DNA of 23,745 nt from Phoronis australis (taxonomy: Eukaryota > Phoronida > Phoronidae). Shown here one piece after another: positions 1 through 9,946 of the stretch. The notes below the pieces were generated by a model that searched no databases, was not told the DNA's origin, and saw nothing but the letters and a program-made list of their open reading frames with translations. The translations under genes were made by a program, and so were the position numbers. The DNA lies in assembly GCA_002633005.1 (NCBI GenBank), contig NMRA01000546.1, forward strand, positions 29,650 to 53,394. Direction: 5' to 3'. Numbering within the stretch: the stretch's first letter is position 1; every line of letters begins with the position of its first letter.

Positions 1-1615
1 TTTCTGTAACTCGTGGTCGTATACCATATTGTCGCAGTGCCTCACTTTACAGACGGTAGACTAACCACCGTCTATAGATGACTCTGTAGAGATGGTGTAG
101 CTCAGTTCTGAAAATCGGAAGTTGGTCATTTTTAACCCTGCGGGTAGGACGTGATATCCACTGGCATACTCAGTGTTAAAAATGACCAGTTTCCGATTTG
201 ATAACAGCGTGACTTAGATATTTTATTAAGTATGAGGCATAATTTGCCGAAAAGCGTTTGGCGTATGAATAATTGAAGCATAATTAACTAAATACTGAAA
301 GTGCTCTTCCTGCTTTACCATGATGATAATTTTGAAAGATGTCGAGCAAATTATTGATACCTGGTATCACCGAAAGAATTCTGCTGGGTGGTGAATTTTC
401 TGCCTGGCTTATTTGGACAGTATTGCCATCTGGACTTGCTGGACAGGATGAGCAAACCAAAAGGCGAATTTTGTCAGAAACACATGTATTGGTTTTAAAT
501 GATACATTTTGGCCTGCCATTTGCATTACTTTTTGAATCTTTTAAATCCCTTGGACGGTTCCGTAGTGTTTTAAATGTTACACCCTCAAACATGGCCTTT
601 TTCAGCAAATGACCATCAAAAATTTCAAGGCATGTTTGTTGGCATGTTTATTTGTATGTGATTGAAATACTTTGACCCATTGTTGCGCTAAAACAAGATG
701 ACAAGTACTTTCCATGCTGGTTAACAACATATAATATGAACCTCATCGTGATGTATTTTGCAAGTGACGGCCTAATCCAAATTTTAAGTTCATGGCCTAC
801 AGAGTATATGGCTTTAACCCAAAAGAAAACTTAAGAAAGATAATTTAAAATCTGAAAGAATGTTGTCTTTGAAAACGTCAGAACATATCAGGCATTGATA
901 ATGGTTAAAGAAAAAAGTCAGTAAAGTTTTAATGGTTAAAGTATTCTTTTTTCTTAATATTCTATACATGCTTCTATAACCATAAACTACAAAAAATGGA
1001 AGTACGAATTTTTAATTATTAAACAAATTTCAACATAACCTTAAAATTTTCTGCAATTTCAAAATGGATTTTAGATTTGTGCAGAATATCCTGATGGAAA
1101 GTTTTTTGAAAATTATTGACAGCTTGCTGTAGCGACAATTAACCAATCACATTCCAAATAAGTTCCAGTGTATAAACAGCACTGACATGGAACAAATGGA
1201 CTCTGCGGTGACAACTTTTGCCACCCATTTGGTAGGTAGAGCAATTTGCACTCGAACACCTTGCTTTGTGTCAATCATATGTCTAAATGTGTAACTGGAG
1301 CAAGGTTGAAAGGATCATCTTTTCTGCGCTTGCCTAATGACCTATGTACAGGTTCTTTGTCTTTGCAGTTAATCTCGTCATTTGTAAACCTGCACATGTG
1401 CAATCCAGTCTCTCCAGCCTGCAATTTCTCTCTTGCCACAGTTAGTGAGTTGTGTGTGTAAACGGATGCTTGATACCGATCTATTTGCTTCATGTCAGTT
1501 GCGCCGGGCCAAAAGTTGTTGTCTAAATGGGACTTTAGTCAGTGTCCAGGATCTAAACATATCTGCGCCCCTTTACACTTGGTTGCTTTTTAACTGTTCT
1601 CATTTTACATTTAAG
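1..1615. other. Non-coding sequence upstream of the first visible exon
   Basis: This is probably intron of the kelch gene, because the exon at 1616 starts inside the BTB domain and needs an earlier coding exon. Besides the 112-199 hairpin there is a short inverted repeat at 51-57/67-73 (7-bp arms). Open frames at 284-536 and 1246-1630 give no recognisable domain, and no BTB N-terminal half is seen. The section 540-1150 is AT-rich with no clear feature. Confidence 0.5.
112..199 (+). other. 88-nt hairpin with 25-bp stem
   Basis: Arms 112-136 and 175-199 are inverted repeats separated by 38 nt. As + strand RNA all 25 positions pair if two adjacent wobble pairs (G121-U190 and U122-G189) are allowed. 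As - strand RNA these two positions become A/C mismatches. The loop can form a further 4-bp stem (160-163 with 171-174) stacked on the main stem. The overall size resembles a microRNA precursor or a small foldback element. No mature product can be shown from sequence. Confidence 0.5.
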
Positions 1616-1744
1616 AGGATGTCCATGTGACTAATGCCAATTGTCAAGACTTACTCATGGCTGCTGACATGTTTAGTTTGTCTCAAGTGAAACAACTATG
1701 CTGTGACTATATGAGTGCTCATATAGACAACACTAACTGTATAG
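1616..1744 (+). CDS. IPP: BTB-kelch gene exon: end of BTB domain (IPP-like)
   Basis: This internal exon encodes about 42 residues beginning around DVHVTNANCQDLLMAADMF and ending in NTNCIG. This is the last part of a BTB/POZ domain of a Kelch-like protein: the strand before the helix pair, then the DLL-AAD-F and CC-Y helices and the NC-G transition into BACK. The 3' splice site is the AG at 1614-1615 (exon start 1616); AG at 1616-1617 (start 1618) is an alternative. The donor is ATAG|GTAAGT at 1745, leaving one base of a codon, which matches the next acceptor. The BTB domain mediates dimerisation and, in the family, binding to CUL3. The N-terminal half of BTB must be in an exon left of the window. 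The assignment to a BTB-kelch gene is strong; the IPP name rests on the downstream exons. Confidence 0.75.
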
Positions 1745-2370
1745 GTAAGTATGATGACCAAGAACTCAGGTCTTAAACACACAACAACATGACCCGGGGG
1801 GTACTCACAGAGAATGTTTTGTCATTCAGTTGCTGGCTATTGTTTCATGATTGGTTTTCTTATGAAAGTGTGCCTTTTCAAAAACTCCCTAAGAGAGCAT
1901 GTCTCGTCAATTTTAATTGACAACATAATGTTTCAGTTTGGGACGTCAAAACCGTATCTGGTTTCTGTTTATTGTTTCTTTAGAAGGGTTTTTAAATTTT
2001 TCGTTTCAACAGATTTTTTCATTTTTGATGCTTGCCAGCTGTTCAAGAATTCCTGTGAAAGTATTATATGGTTGATGTAATTTAAATCTATAAGAAACGG
2101 GCAGTGTATCGAATATAACTCTATGAAATTATACCTTTTTCATATAAGGCCCTTAGAAATGTTTTCCTTTTCCAAAGTGCATTCTTTAAATGGATGGCTA
2201 TTTTAATGTTCTAGTTGTACTCCTATCATAAATATTGTCTATTCTGTTCTGTATTCAATGGGTAGCAGCGCAAGTTATTTTCCTAACCAGTCACATGACT
2301 TCGTGACTGGAGTTCAAAGTCCAAACTCTTAGGTCACCATGGTCTGTATACTCCACTGTTCTCCAGGAGA

Positions 2371-2432
2371 TGTCGTGACTCAGTGGTTAGAGCTCCGGAC
2401 TCTCGCTTGGGAGACCTGAGTTCAAATCCTGG
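2371..2432 (+). repeat. tRNA-derived SINE-like head (A and B boxes)
   Basis: TGACTCAGTGGTTAGAGC resembles a tRNA D-arm with A box. It is followed about 30 nt later by GAGTTCAAATCC, which fits the pol III B box GWTCRANNC. The T stem is weak and the acceptor ends do not pair, so this is a tRNA-derived SINE head or tRNA relic, not a functional tRNA gene. The B-box half is the first unit of the 70-bp array that follows. Confidence 0.45.
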
Positions 2433-2893
2433 TTTCACTGGCTGGCATCCGAGCATTGAACAAAGGTGTATCCATCATGAGAGACCTGAGTTTAAATCCT
2501 GGCTTCACTGGCTGACATCCGAGCATTGAACAAAGGTGTATCCATCATGAAATACCTGAGTTCAAATCCTGGTGTCAATGGCTGGCATCCGAGCATTGAA
2601 CAAAGGTGTATCCATCATGAGAGACCTGAGTTCAAATCCTGGTTTCACTGGCTGGCATCCAAGCATTGAACAAAGGTGTATCCATCATGAGAGACCTGAG
2701 TTCAGATCCTGGCTTCACTGGCTGGCATCCGAGCATTGAACAAAGGTGTATCCATCATGAGAGACCTGAGTTCAAATTCTGGCTTCACTGGCTGGCATCT
2801 GAGCATTGAGCAAAGGTGTATCCATCATGAGAGACTTGAGTTCAAATCCTGGCTTCACTGGCTGGCATCCGAGCATTGAACAAAGGTGTATCC
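2411..2893 (+). repeat. 70-bp tandem array, 7 copies, carrying B boxes
   Basis: Units begin GAGACCTGAG (or close variants) at 2411, 2481, 2551, 2621, 2691, 2761 and 2831, exactly 70 bp apart and with few substitutions. Each contains the GTTCAAATCC-type B box plus 50 bp of downstream sequence (TTCACTGGCTGGCATCC...). The first unit is continuous with the tRNA-like head, so the array probably arose by amplification of the 3' part of a SINE. Confidence 0.9.
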
Positions 2894-3178
2894 TATTCCT
2901 CTGAGCTAGATCTTATTTGTGAATGTGCTCAAAGGAGTGAATAAGAACCTGGATGTAATGCAAAAGCGATTTCTGGGGCTGTGCTCATATTTGAACTTTT
3001 CTTCATACATGCTACCACCATGTTTTGCTCTATGTTTGGAAATCTTCAGCCATGCTTCAACAGTTCTGGGCCTTGTTCGAAATCTTCAGCTGCATTTAAA
3101 ATGATTTTTTCTCCTGAACAAGATATATTATTGAACTGATTGCATTCTGTATTCAATTAACTGGTGGTCTCAATGGCT

Positions 3179-3306
3179 GAGTGGACTAGATCACGTGCAC
3201 TAGAGGGTCTGAGTGGACTAGATCATGTCCACTAGAGGCTCTGAGTGGACTAGATCACCTGCACTAGAGCCTCTGAGTGGACTAGATCACCTGCACTAGA
3301 GGGCGG
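3179..3306 (+). repeat. 32-bp tandem array, 4 copies
   Basis: Units starting GAGTGGACTAGATCA at 3179, 3211, 3243 and 3275, each ending with a CACTAGAGGG-like segment. Copies differ at a few positions. Located inside intron 1; no function visible. Confidence 0.9.
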
Positions 3307-3507
3307 AGAGGGTCTCTGTTGGAGCAGAATATCTTCAGTATATTTATTAGGTCACATGATGTGGCCACAAGTGGCGTGCTGATCAAGCTTAAAAGTGTTC
3401 GCGATACATATTTCCACGTCGGTTTAGGAATTACATATTTATCAGTATGAGCTTGTATTACAAAGTGGTGGTGCTATGTTTTGCTCTACAAATGATAATG
3501 AATTATG

Positions 3508-3646
3508 ACACACAGTTTGCACCACGCTTGAATGAATTATGAAGTAAAAGGGTTGTCTAAATATCAGCAGTTGTTTTTGTGAAACAACACTTATTGGAAA
3601 GTTAGAATGTGAAAACAGGACACACAGTTTGCACCACGCTTGAATG
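3508..3646 (+). repeat. 28-bp direct repeat pair
   Basis: GACACACAGTTTGCACCACG and the following CTTGAAT(G) occur at 3508-3535 and again at 3619-3646, 111 bp apart and identical over 28 bases. The intervening sequence is not repeated further. Could be a two-copy minisatellite remnant. Confidence 0.8.
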
Positions 3647-3745
3647 TATGCTGTGAGAAAACCCTGTGCTCTTATCCTGCGGGTTTTTACCTTTTTATCT
3701 GATTAATTATTGTAATTATAATGCGTATTTTCTCTTTGTTCTCAG

Positions 3746-4618
3746 GTGTTTACCTGCTTGCTGATCAGTATTCATGTCCAGACCTGAAAGCAGTCTGTGA
3801 GCGCTACATGCAAGGACATTTCCTTCAAGTTTCCCAACAGGAGGAGTTTCTCTGCCTCTCGCATTTTGAGATAGAAAAACTGGTCCAAAGTGAGCACTTG
3901 AATATTGAACACGAAAGTCAAGTGTTTACGGCCAGTCTAAAATGGTTCATGCACAACGTAACTGATCGAAGGCAACATGTCTTCAATGTTCTCCAGTGGA
4001 TCAGATTCCCTATAATTCCTCAAGACCAAATCCAAAAGATATTAGATACATGCAATGACCTTAGTCTGCAAGTTGCCATCCAGAAGCTTGTGCAGGACTG
4101 TGGGGGTCGCCGAAAGAGGGCGTCAAAACTGTGGAGGGAGTGTAGTGCACTGCCGCGTCTGTCAGCACGGCGCCACCTGTATGTAATTGGGGGCTACAGT
4201 CGGGCCATAGGAGGGCGCTGGAGTGACAGTATGTCATTATCATCTGTTGAACATTATGATTTCGTCAAACATTGTTGGACAAGTGTTCCATCAATGACCA
4301 CTAGGAGGAGTAGTCATGGAGCAGTAGCACACAACGGTCGTATCTATGTTATAGGTGGAGAAAATGACTCGCTCATTTATGCCAGTGGAGAAAGCTATGA
4401 CCCTATAACAAATAAATGGACTATGCTGCCAAGCATGAATTCGCCTCGATGTGGACTGGGTGTGTGTGTTGTGGATGACTACATTTATGCCTTGGGAGGT
4501 TGGATAGGGTCTGAGATCGGTAAAACTATTGAAAAGTTTGACATTCACACACAGACCTGGGTTGTTTGTGGGATGTTACGGACACTGTTGTTTGGTATGG
4601 GCATTGTTGCTTCCCACG
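3746..4618 (+). CDS. IPP: BTB-kelch gene main exon: BACK domain and kelch repeats 1-3 (IPP-like)
   Basis: This 873-nt exon (phase 1 in, phase 1 out) begins VYLLADQYSCPDLKAV, the junction from BTB to BACK. BACK follows over the first ~110 residues (EEFLCLSHFEIEKLVQ, then LKWFMHNVTDRRQHVFNVLQ and IRFPIIPQD). Three kelch blades are complete: RRHLYVIGGYSRAIGGRWSD ... CWTSVP; GRIYVIGGEND ... NKWTMLP; and DDYIYALGGWIG ... QTWVVCG. The final residues (MGIVASHG) begin blade 4. The apparent ATG at 3721 is intronic; the coding start is set by the acceptor TTCTCAG|GT. The insertion with GGRWSDS in blade 1 and the GLGVCV...YALGGW blade 3 are what I recall of IPP, a kelch protein described as actin-binding. 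The family commonly serves as a CUL3 substrate adaptor. Donor: CACG|GTATGT, inside a 60-bp triplication. Confidence 0.85.
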
Positions 4619-4775
4619 GTATGTATTGTCTAATGTGCAGTCACAGTTGATAGTGTATGGACATTGTTACTTCCCATAATATGTATTGTCTAATGTGCAG
4701 TCACAGCTGACAATGTATGGACATTGTTACTTCCCACGGTATGTATTGTCTAATGTTCAGTCACAGTTGATAGTA
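4595..4775 (+). repeat. 60-bp tandem triplication across an exon-intron border
   Basis: Three units in exact 60-bp register: TTCCCACGGTATGT at 4611, TTCCCATAATATGT at 4671 and TTCCCACGGTATGT at 4731, followed each time by ATTGTCTAATG-like sequence and a TCACAG(T/C)TGA segment. Unit 1 contains the last coding bases and the 5' splice site of the kelch exon. Unit 2 has lost the GT, and unit 3 has an intact copy at 4739. Confidence 0.92.
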
Positions 4776-5249
4776 TACTCATAGTAAATCTCATCTGCCT
4801 TCTGACATTAACATTACACATTGGAGTGAACATGTACTGTTACTGAGCTACACAGTCAGCTTTGGCAAAGTTAAAATTAAAGTGTGACTGGAATGCTTAC
4901 ACATTCTGCTATGTGTTCAGTTTTCTTCTATTCGCGAAAATGAACATGTTACCGACTGCCACTGTTATGAACGGAAGTTAGATTTTATCACTGTTCCTGA
5001 GTTGCACAAAATTGGCCAATTGTGTTCATACTCGTAGGACAGTGATGGTGGCATGACCTCGAATAGTCTATTAGGCATGTGGCTCCTTCTAGTGGCTTGA
5101 ATAAATTTGATAAAATTTAGTAGCATTCAGTCTGCAGCAGAAGTGCAAATAACCAAAACCTACATTTTCACTCTTTTTGAAGTTTTGTGGTTTCAACAGA
5201 AAAAATCCAAACAGTTAATTCTATTTTGAATAATTGAAATTCATTTCAG
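4776..5249 (+). other. Remainder of intron 2
   Basis: Intron 2 runs 4619-5249 (631 bp). After the 60-bp repeats it is unique AT-rich sequence with a typical acceptor ATTCATTTCAG at 5249. No gene or repeat recognised in this part. Confidence 0.6.
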
Positions 5250-5375
5250 GATGCATTTATGTATTGGGTGGTCAAAACGACCTGGGCACAGAGCTCTGCA
5301 GTGTGGAGTGTTATGATGTTGATGAGGAATTGTGGATTAGTTTACCTGATATGAAGTGTCCGCGGGCGCATGTAG
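5250..5375 (+). CDS. IPP: BTB-kelch gene exon: kelch repeat 4 (IPP-like)
   Basis: 126 nt, exactly 42 codons, phase 1 on both sides, so skipping it would keep the frame. Joined to the preceding blade start, it encodes CIYVLGGQND ... SVECYDVDEELWISLPDM, with the diagnostic GG doublet, Y and W of a kelch blade, ending in PRAHVG. Acceptor TTTCAG|GA at 5249/5250; donor GTAG|GTGAGT at 5376. The upstream ATG at 5234 is intronic and not a start. It adds one blade to the beta-propeller that forms the ligand-binding part of the protein. Confidence 0.82.
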
Positions 5376-6050
5376 GTGAGTTGGTAATTATTTTGAGTTC
5401 TGAACTATTTTACCTGAGGTGAAGTATCCCCATGCGTATATATTAGCTAAGCACCAAATTTTTACGATTTAATGAAATGTCCCCCACTTTGAGTTTTTGT
5501 CATCACAAAATGAAGTTTATTGTGCAAAATTCAAAAGGACTAATTGATGACTAACCGCTGACTAACTAATGACTAAGAGATGACTAACCGATGACTAACC
5601 GAGGGGACACTTAAGTTAGTGCAATAACTTCCTTTGGGGCAACTGGAATTCATTTGAAAATAATGTTTAGCCTCAGTTACATTTATAACCAGATTTTTCT
5701 CCAAAATAATTACCATAATATTCTTTAGTCATTCTTTGCAGTATTTCACACCCGCCGTATCTCACTGTGTGTGTCGTCAGCTTATACTCTGTGGTGGCAT
5801 TACTGCGTCATTTTATCTTCACTTAAGAATGAAACAAGTATGTTTCGAAGTATCGTGTGCTGCTTATTTATGTCACTAGGTCAGTTACTTTATCTATGTT
5901 CAACTGAAAGTAGAGTTTTGTTCCGAAGGTATGAATGTAACGGAATAAAGACCATCAATAATGAAAAGTGTCGTGTGTTTCATCACTTCTGTATATCCAA
6001 AAACTTGCTCCCGAAGTACAGCCAGTTATATTCATGAATGAAAATGAGAA

Positions 6051-6180
6051 ATGACCAATTTCAAAATGAGACATGACCAATTTCAAAATGAGACATGACC
6101 AATTTCAAAATGAGACATGACCAATTTCAAAATGAGAAATGACCAATTTCAAAATGAGACATGACCAATTTCAATATGTC
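6051..6180 (+). repeat. 22-bp tandem array, about 6 copies
   Basis: Unit ATGACCAATTTCAAAATGAG plus AC or AA, starting at 6051, 6073, 6095, 6117, 6139 and a partial copy at 6161. Nearly identical copies, so recent expansion is likely. Confidence 0.92.
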
Positions 6181-6589
6181 CTTGCCGTTACACAATAGGT
6201 TGGCGAAGCTCATCTCATTAAAATTGTGGTTAAATTGATGACACTCCGTAAAGTATTGAGTTGATAATGAAATAAGATACTGTCTTTTTTAATTTTGTTC
6301 ACTTAGAAAAAACATTTACTCAGCAGAGGACATTTTGTAACAGGAAGGACAAGTTGCACAGGTGATATAACTTGTTATGCAAGGAGATTATTTAAGGTTT
6401 TAGCAATTAGTGTAAATTCAGCAAACTGCATGTTTTGTTTGGTGAATGACTTCTTTCAGTTTGACATCTGAAGCTGTAAACTAAAATTATTACTGTCGAT
6501 GTAGCAAGGTCCCAGAGCCCAGCATCGTTGCGCTAGTTGTGATCATCATCAGTGTCTAAAAGTCGGGAATCGCGCGTTTCCTAACACTA

Positions 6590-6775
6590 TGCGCTAAATC
6601 TTCAATCTTAAAAAGTCGGGGATGGGCGCTTAACCGAGAGGTGGGAGCTTAAGTGGAAATCTTCAAAAATCGTAGAGGAGCGGTTAACCGAGCAGTGGGC
6701 GGTTAAATCGAAAATCCACTTTAAGTAGTGGGTGGGCGGTTAACTGAGCATGGGCATTAACCCAACATTTACGGT
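6590..6775. repeat. Degenerate GGTTAACCGAG repeat block
   Basis: Variants of GGGCGGTTAACCGAGCAGTG recur at uneven intervals (GCGCTTAACCGAGAGG, GAGCGGTTAACCGAGCAG, GGGCGGTTAACTGAGC), ending near CATTTACGGTAC. GGTTAACC is itself palindromic. It looks like a decayed dispersed repeat of the kind common in marine invertebrate genomes; family unknown. Confidence 0.5.
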
Positions 6776-6900
6776 ACATTGGAGATGGAACTGTACCTTA
6801 TTTATGTCTGATTTTAAACATAAAGTTAGATGTCTTGTGAGAGAATGTTTTGAGAGGAACTGTTGTGGTGAAAGTATTCTTTATCTGTTGCAAACATGTC

Positions 6901-7084
6901 AAATAGTCACAGTCAGGTGAGGGACTGAGTGATCACTTGACTCTTATTGACTCAGTGTCTACTCAAACAGTCACAGGTGAGGGTCTGAGTGATCACTTGA
7001 CTATCATTGACTCAGTGTCTACTCAAATAGTCACAGGTGAGGGACTGAGTGATCACTTGACTACTATTGACTGAGTGTCTACTT
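6901..7084 (+). repeat. 60-bp tandem array, 3 copies
   Basis: Units at about 6901, 6961 and 7021 share GGTGAGGGACTGAGTGATCA followed by CTTGACT...ATTGACTCAGTGTCTACTCAAA. The period is exactly 60 except for a small rearrangement (CACAGTCAGG versus AGTCACAGG) in the first unit. Confidence 0.9.
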
Positions 7085-7356
7085 GGGGAAGAAGAGATAT
7101 CCATTATTATAGACACTCATACACTTTAGCGATCTAACAAGTCCATTGGTTAGACAGTTAGCGTAATTAAGGGTGATATTATTAAGGAGAACCAGAATCA
7201 AAAAAGCAATCCATTGGTACTAAGATTTTAAATGCAAAAAGTTATTTATTTTTAATTAAAATTCTATTTAAAAAATGGTCAGCAAAGTTACACATTTATC
7301 GTTCTAGTTAAACCCTTGTAACATATCAAGGAAAACCTTTAAAAGAGAAATAAATT

Positions 7357-7588
7357 GAAAAAGTCGCCCTCTTGTGGGGCACAAACTTACTAATCTATGT
7401 GACATGTCCTATATGAAAAAGTCGCCTTCTTGTGGGTCACAAACTTACTAATCTATGTGACATGTCCTATATGAAAAAGTCACCCTCTTGTAGGGCACAA
7501 ACTTACTAATCTATGTGACATGTCCTATATGAAAAAGTCACCCTCTTGTGGGGCACAAACTTACTAATCTATGTGACATGTCCTATAT
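7357..7588 (+). repeat. 58-bp tandem array, 4 copies
   Basis: Units begin GAAAAAGTCGCCCTCTTGTG (or close) at 7357, 7415, 7473 and 7531 and end CATGTCCTATAT. The copies are almost identical. Confidence 0.93.
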
Positions 7589-7882
7589 GCATCTAGTTCA
7601 TGTGCTTACAGCAACGCATGAAAATATGGAAACCAGTTGCAGCCATGAAACAGTCCTAAACAGGGACTCGACTAAGTTCCCTAAATCTACTGCGTATTTT
7701 TGGACAAATGAAAAGTCGTTGTTGTTTTAGTTAATTACTAAGTCAACTTTTGTCTTTGGTACACGTGGAGAGTGAACTATGTTGAACTGTCAATATTATC
7801 GAAAATAATCGCATCTTTTCATGCAACACCCTCAATTTAAGAACTGAGTCCTTATATATTTTCAATGAACTCTACACTCAGT

Positions 7883-9010
7883 TTTTATGCGCCCACATAT
7901 TTATATGTGGACGCATTATGCCGTCATCTCCGTCCGTCCATCCGTCAGGGCGGCGTCCGGCGTCCGCTGCTCTACATGTATCTCCAAAACCCTTTGACAT
8001 ACGTTCTTGAAATTTGGCACATATGTTCCATTCATGAATGGGACGGCATGTGCGAACTTTCGCACGGATCCGACTACCGGTCTGCCCCATAGTGGCAATT
8101 TTAGTTTTTTACGCTAACCTTTGTATCTTCAAAAATCCTTAACGGATTTTCATGAAATTTGGCATGTAGGCACCTATTACTGAGATGACGCTATCCTTCC
8201 GTTTTCAGATGGATTCGTCATAGTTTGCGCCACCTAGTGGCCATTTCTAGTGTTTTCGAGTCTGTTTTTGTGCGTCCACACCACTATCAACCAAACCGCT
8301 CAAAGGATGATTGTGAAAATTGGCGTGTATGTACTTACTGTAAAGAAGACAGCTTACAATGATTTTCAGATGATTTGGACTACTGTGGCGCCTCCTAGTG
8401 GCAGTTTTGTTTTTTTGCGCCTATGGCTATATCTCCTAAACCGTTCGCAGAATCTTTACGGAATTTAATAAGTGTATTTATATGATGTTAACAACAGACG
8501 ATGACGACTTTTGGACGGATCCACCTACCAGTGTGCCCCCTAGTGGCAATTTTATGTTTTTACGTTTACCTCTGTATCTTCACAAGTCCTTAACGGATTT
8601 TCATGAAATTTGGTATGTAGGCACCTATTAGTGCGATGACGCTATCATCCCATTTTCGGATGGATTCGACCTAGTTTGCAACACCTAGTGGCCATTTTTA
8701 CTGTTTTTCAGTATGTTTTTTGGCGTCCACCCCTCTATCAACCAAACCGCTCTAAGTATGATTGTGAAAATTGGCATGTATGCTCTTACTATGAAGAGGA
8801 CGGTTGACGCTGAATTTCCCATGACTTTGATTACTGTGGCGCCTCCTAGTGGCAGTTTTTTTTTTGCGCCCATGGCTGTATCTCCCAAAGCGTTTGTAGG
8901 ATCTTTACTAAATTTAGCAAGTGTATTTATGTGTTGTTGATAACGGACGATGACGACTTTAGGATGATTCTGAATACCGGATGCCTCTAGTGGCAATTTA
9001 AGTATTTTAC
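7883..9010 (+). repeat. Dispersed modular repeat, copy 1, with hairpin cap
   Basis: Starts TTTTATGCGCC and then a 28-nt near-palindrome (7888-7915: arms TGCGCCCACATAT and ATATGTGGACGCA, 2-nt loop, one mismatch), followed by CCGTC-rich sequence. The rest is a string of ~150-bp modules, each ending in a TAGTGGC(A/C)(A/G)TTT-type motif (about 8091, 8235, 8395, 8540, 8686, 8846, 8987). Modules recur in threes with a period of ~451 bp: for example the AACGGATTTTCATGAAATTT segment lies in the 8126 and 8577 blocks, and TATCAACCAAACCGCTC-like segments near 8283 and 8734. Open frames here (8250-8996, both strands) follow the repeat and show no protein motif. A second copy starts at 13272. Confidence 0.75.
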
Positions 9011-9946
9011 ATTGACCACTGTATTTTGATAGGTCTTCTGGTGTATACTTTGTGTTACTTCGTGACTATGAGGGAAAAGTTACAAGTAGAAATTTGTTTC
9101 TGGCATTCTAATGCTGTGCTAATCTCGTATGTTAGTAAATTTGTTTTTAATTCTATGTTTCTGTGGTGCTTTAATCAACTGATGTATAGGATGTGCTTGT
9201 ATTATGAAGATCACTCACATTTTGCCCCCAGCCTATTGAGGAGACAATGACCATGCCTTTCCATTTTGCAAAGTACAACATACTACATATATGCCCTCTA
9301 CTGGCCACTTTATGGTACCATTAAACAACCCTAGAAGGATACCGTATACGGTGCAATTGTGGGCGCATTTCAATGCTCTGCGTTGCTCTTGTTAGTAATA
9401 TTGTTAGAAAATGTCATTGAGGAAAGATGACATGATGAAGATGAAATGATAGAAAAATATTGCATCTGTGAGTTCCTGAAGAAACAAACATGCAAAAAAA
9501 ATTCTTACGTAGCTTAATTGAGTCCCTATTTGGGACTGTTTCTTGCAACCGGTCACTGACGCCCAAACTCTCTTTATTGACTCAGAAACTCATGCACAGC
9601 TTTCAAGTCGTCAATGAGTCATATTTCTGTTTGGGGCACAAACTGTGCTTGCGGGTGCTTCAGCCTTGTTTTGTAGCTTGACATTGTGTTTAGCATTCTG
9701 ATATGTGTTTGAGCATAGGGATATTAGTTTGTGAGTCGGTTAACTTGGTCTTATCATTTGTGCCCTGTTTATGAGTGTGAAATTGTGCCTTTGTGTGAAC
9801 ATGACAGTCGTGTTTTTGGGTATCTTGTATTTAGTTTTTAATTCTCAAGTGATGTTCAACACTTAATATTTGATGACGATGTTTATCATTGCTAATGTAC
9901 ACTGTCTATGAGGGTCATCACTCCATTTCTCAAATTTGCATTACAG
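9011..9946 (+). other. End of intron 3
   Basis: AT-rich sequence with a possible decayed trace of the modular repeat (CCCTCTACTGGCCACTTT near 9295). Open frames 9026-9250 and 9490-9681 have no recognisable domain. Ends at acceptor TTTGCATTACAG (9946). Confidence 0.5.

Larger units (their letters stand above)
1745..3745 (+). other. Intron 1 (2001 bp)
   Basis: Lies between GTAAGT at 1745 and the pyrimidine-rich acceptor TCTCTTTGTTCTCAG ending at 3745. It holds a CCCGGGGGGTACTC fragment near 1794, a tRNA-like head with a 70-bp array (2371-2893), a 32-bp array (3179-3306) and a 28-bp direct repeat pair (3508 and 3619). Open frames at 1814-2080 and 2919-3104 show no recognisable domain. Confidence 0.65.
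5376..7882 (+). other. Intron 3, first part: minisatellite-rich
   Basis: Intron 3 spans 5376-9946 (4571 bp). This part contains short GACTAACCGATG-type repeats near 5540-5607, a 22-bp array (6051-6180), degenerate GGTTAACCGAG repeats (about 6590-6775), a 60-bp array (6901-7084) and a 58-bp array (7357-7588). No coding exon recognised; open frames at 5771-6037 and 7548-7730 are chance or lie in repeats. Confidence 0.6.

Noticed and set aside
91-112. GGTGTAGCTCAGT as a tRNA A box
   Set aside because: No B box follows at the right distance and no cloverleaf forms.
284-536. Open frames on both strands at 284-536 as a coding exon
   Set aside because: No convincing splice sites or recognised domain on either strand.
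2411-2893. CRISPR-like array
   Set aside because: The 70-bp units are contiguous direct repeats with no variable spacers, in an animal intron.
3721-3745. ATG at 3721 as start of the kelch gene
   Set aside because: It lies in the polypyrimidine tract of a clear splice acceptor; the reading frame joins with the upstream BTB exon in phase.
7878-8996. Overlapping open frames on both strands (8250-8468, 8685-8996, 8713-8940)
   Set aside because: They follow the ~150-bp modules of the dispersed repeat and show no protein motif.
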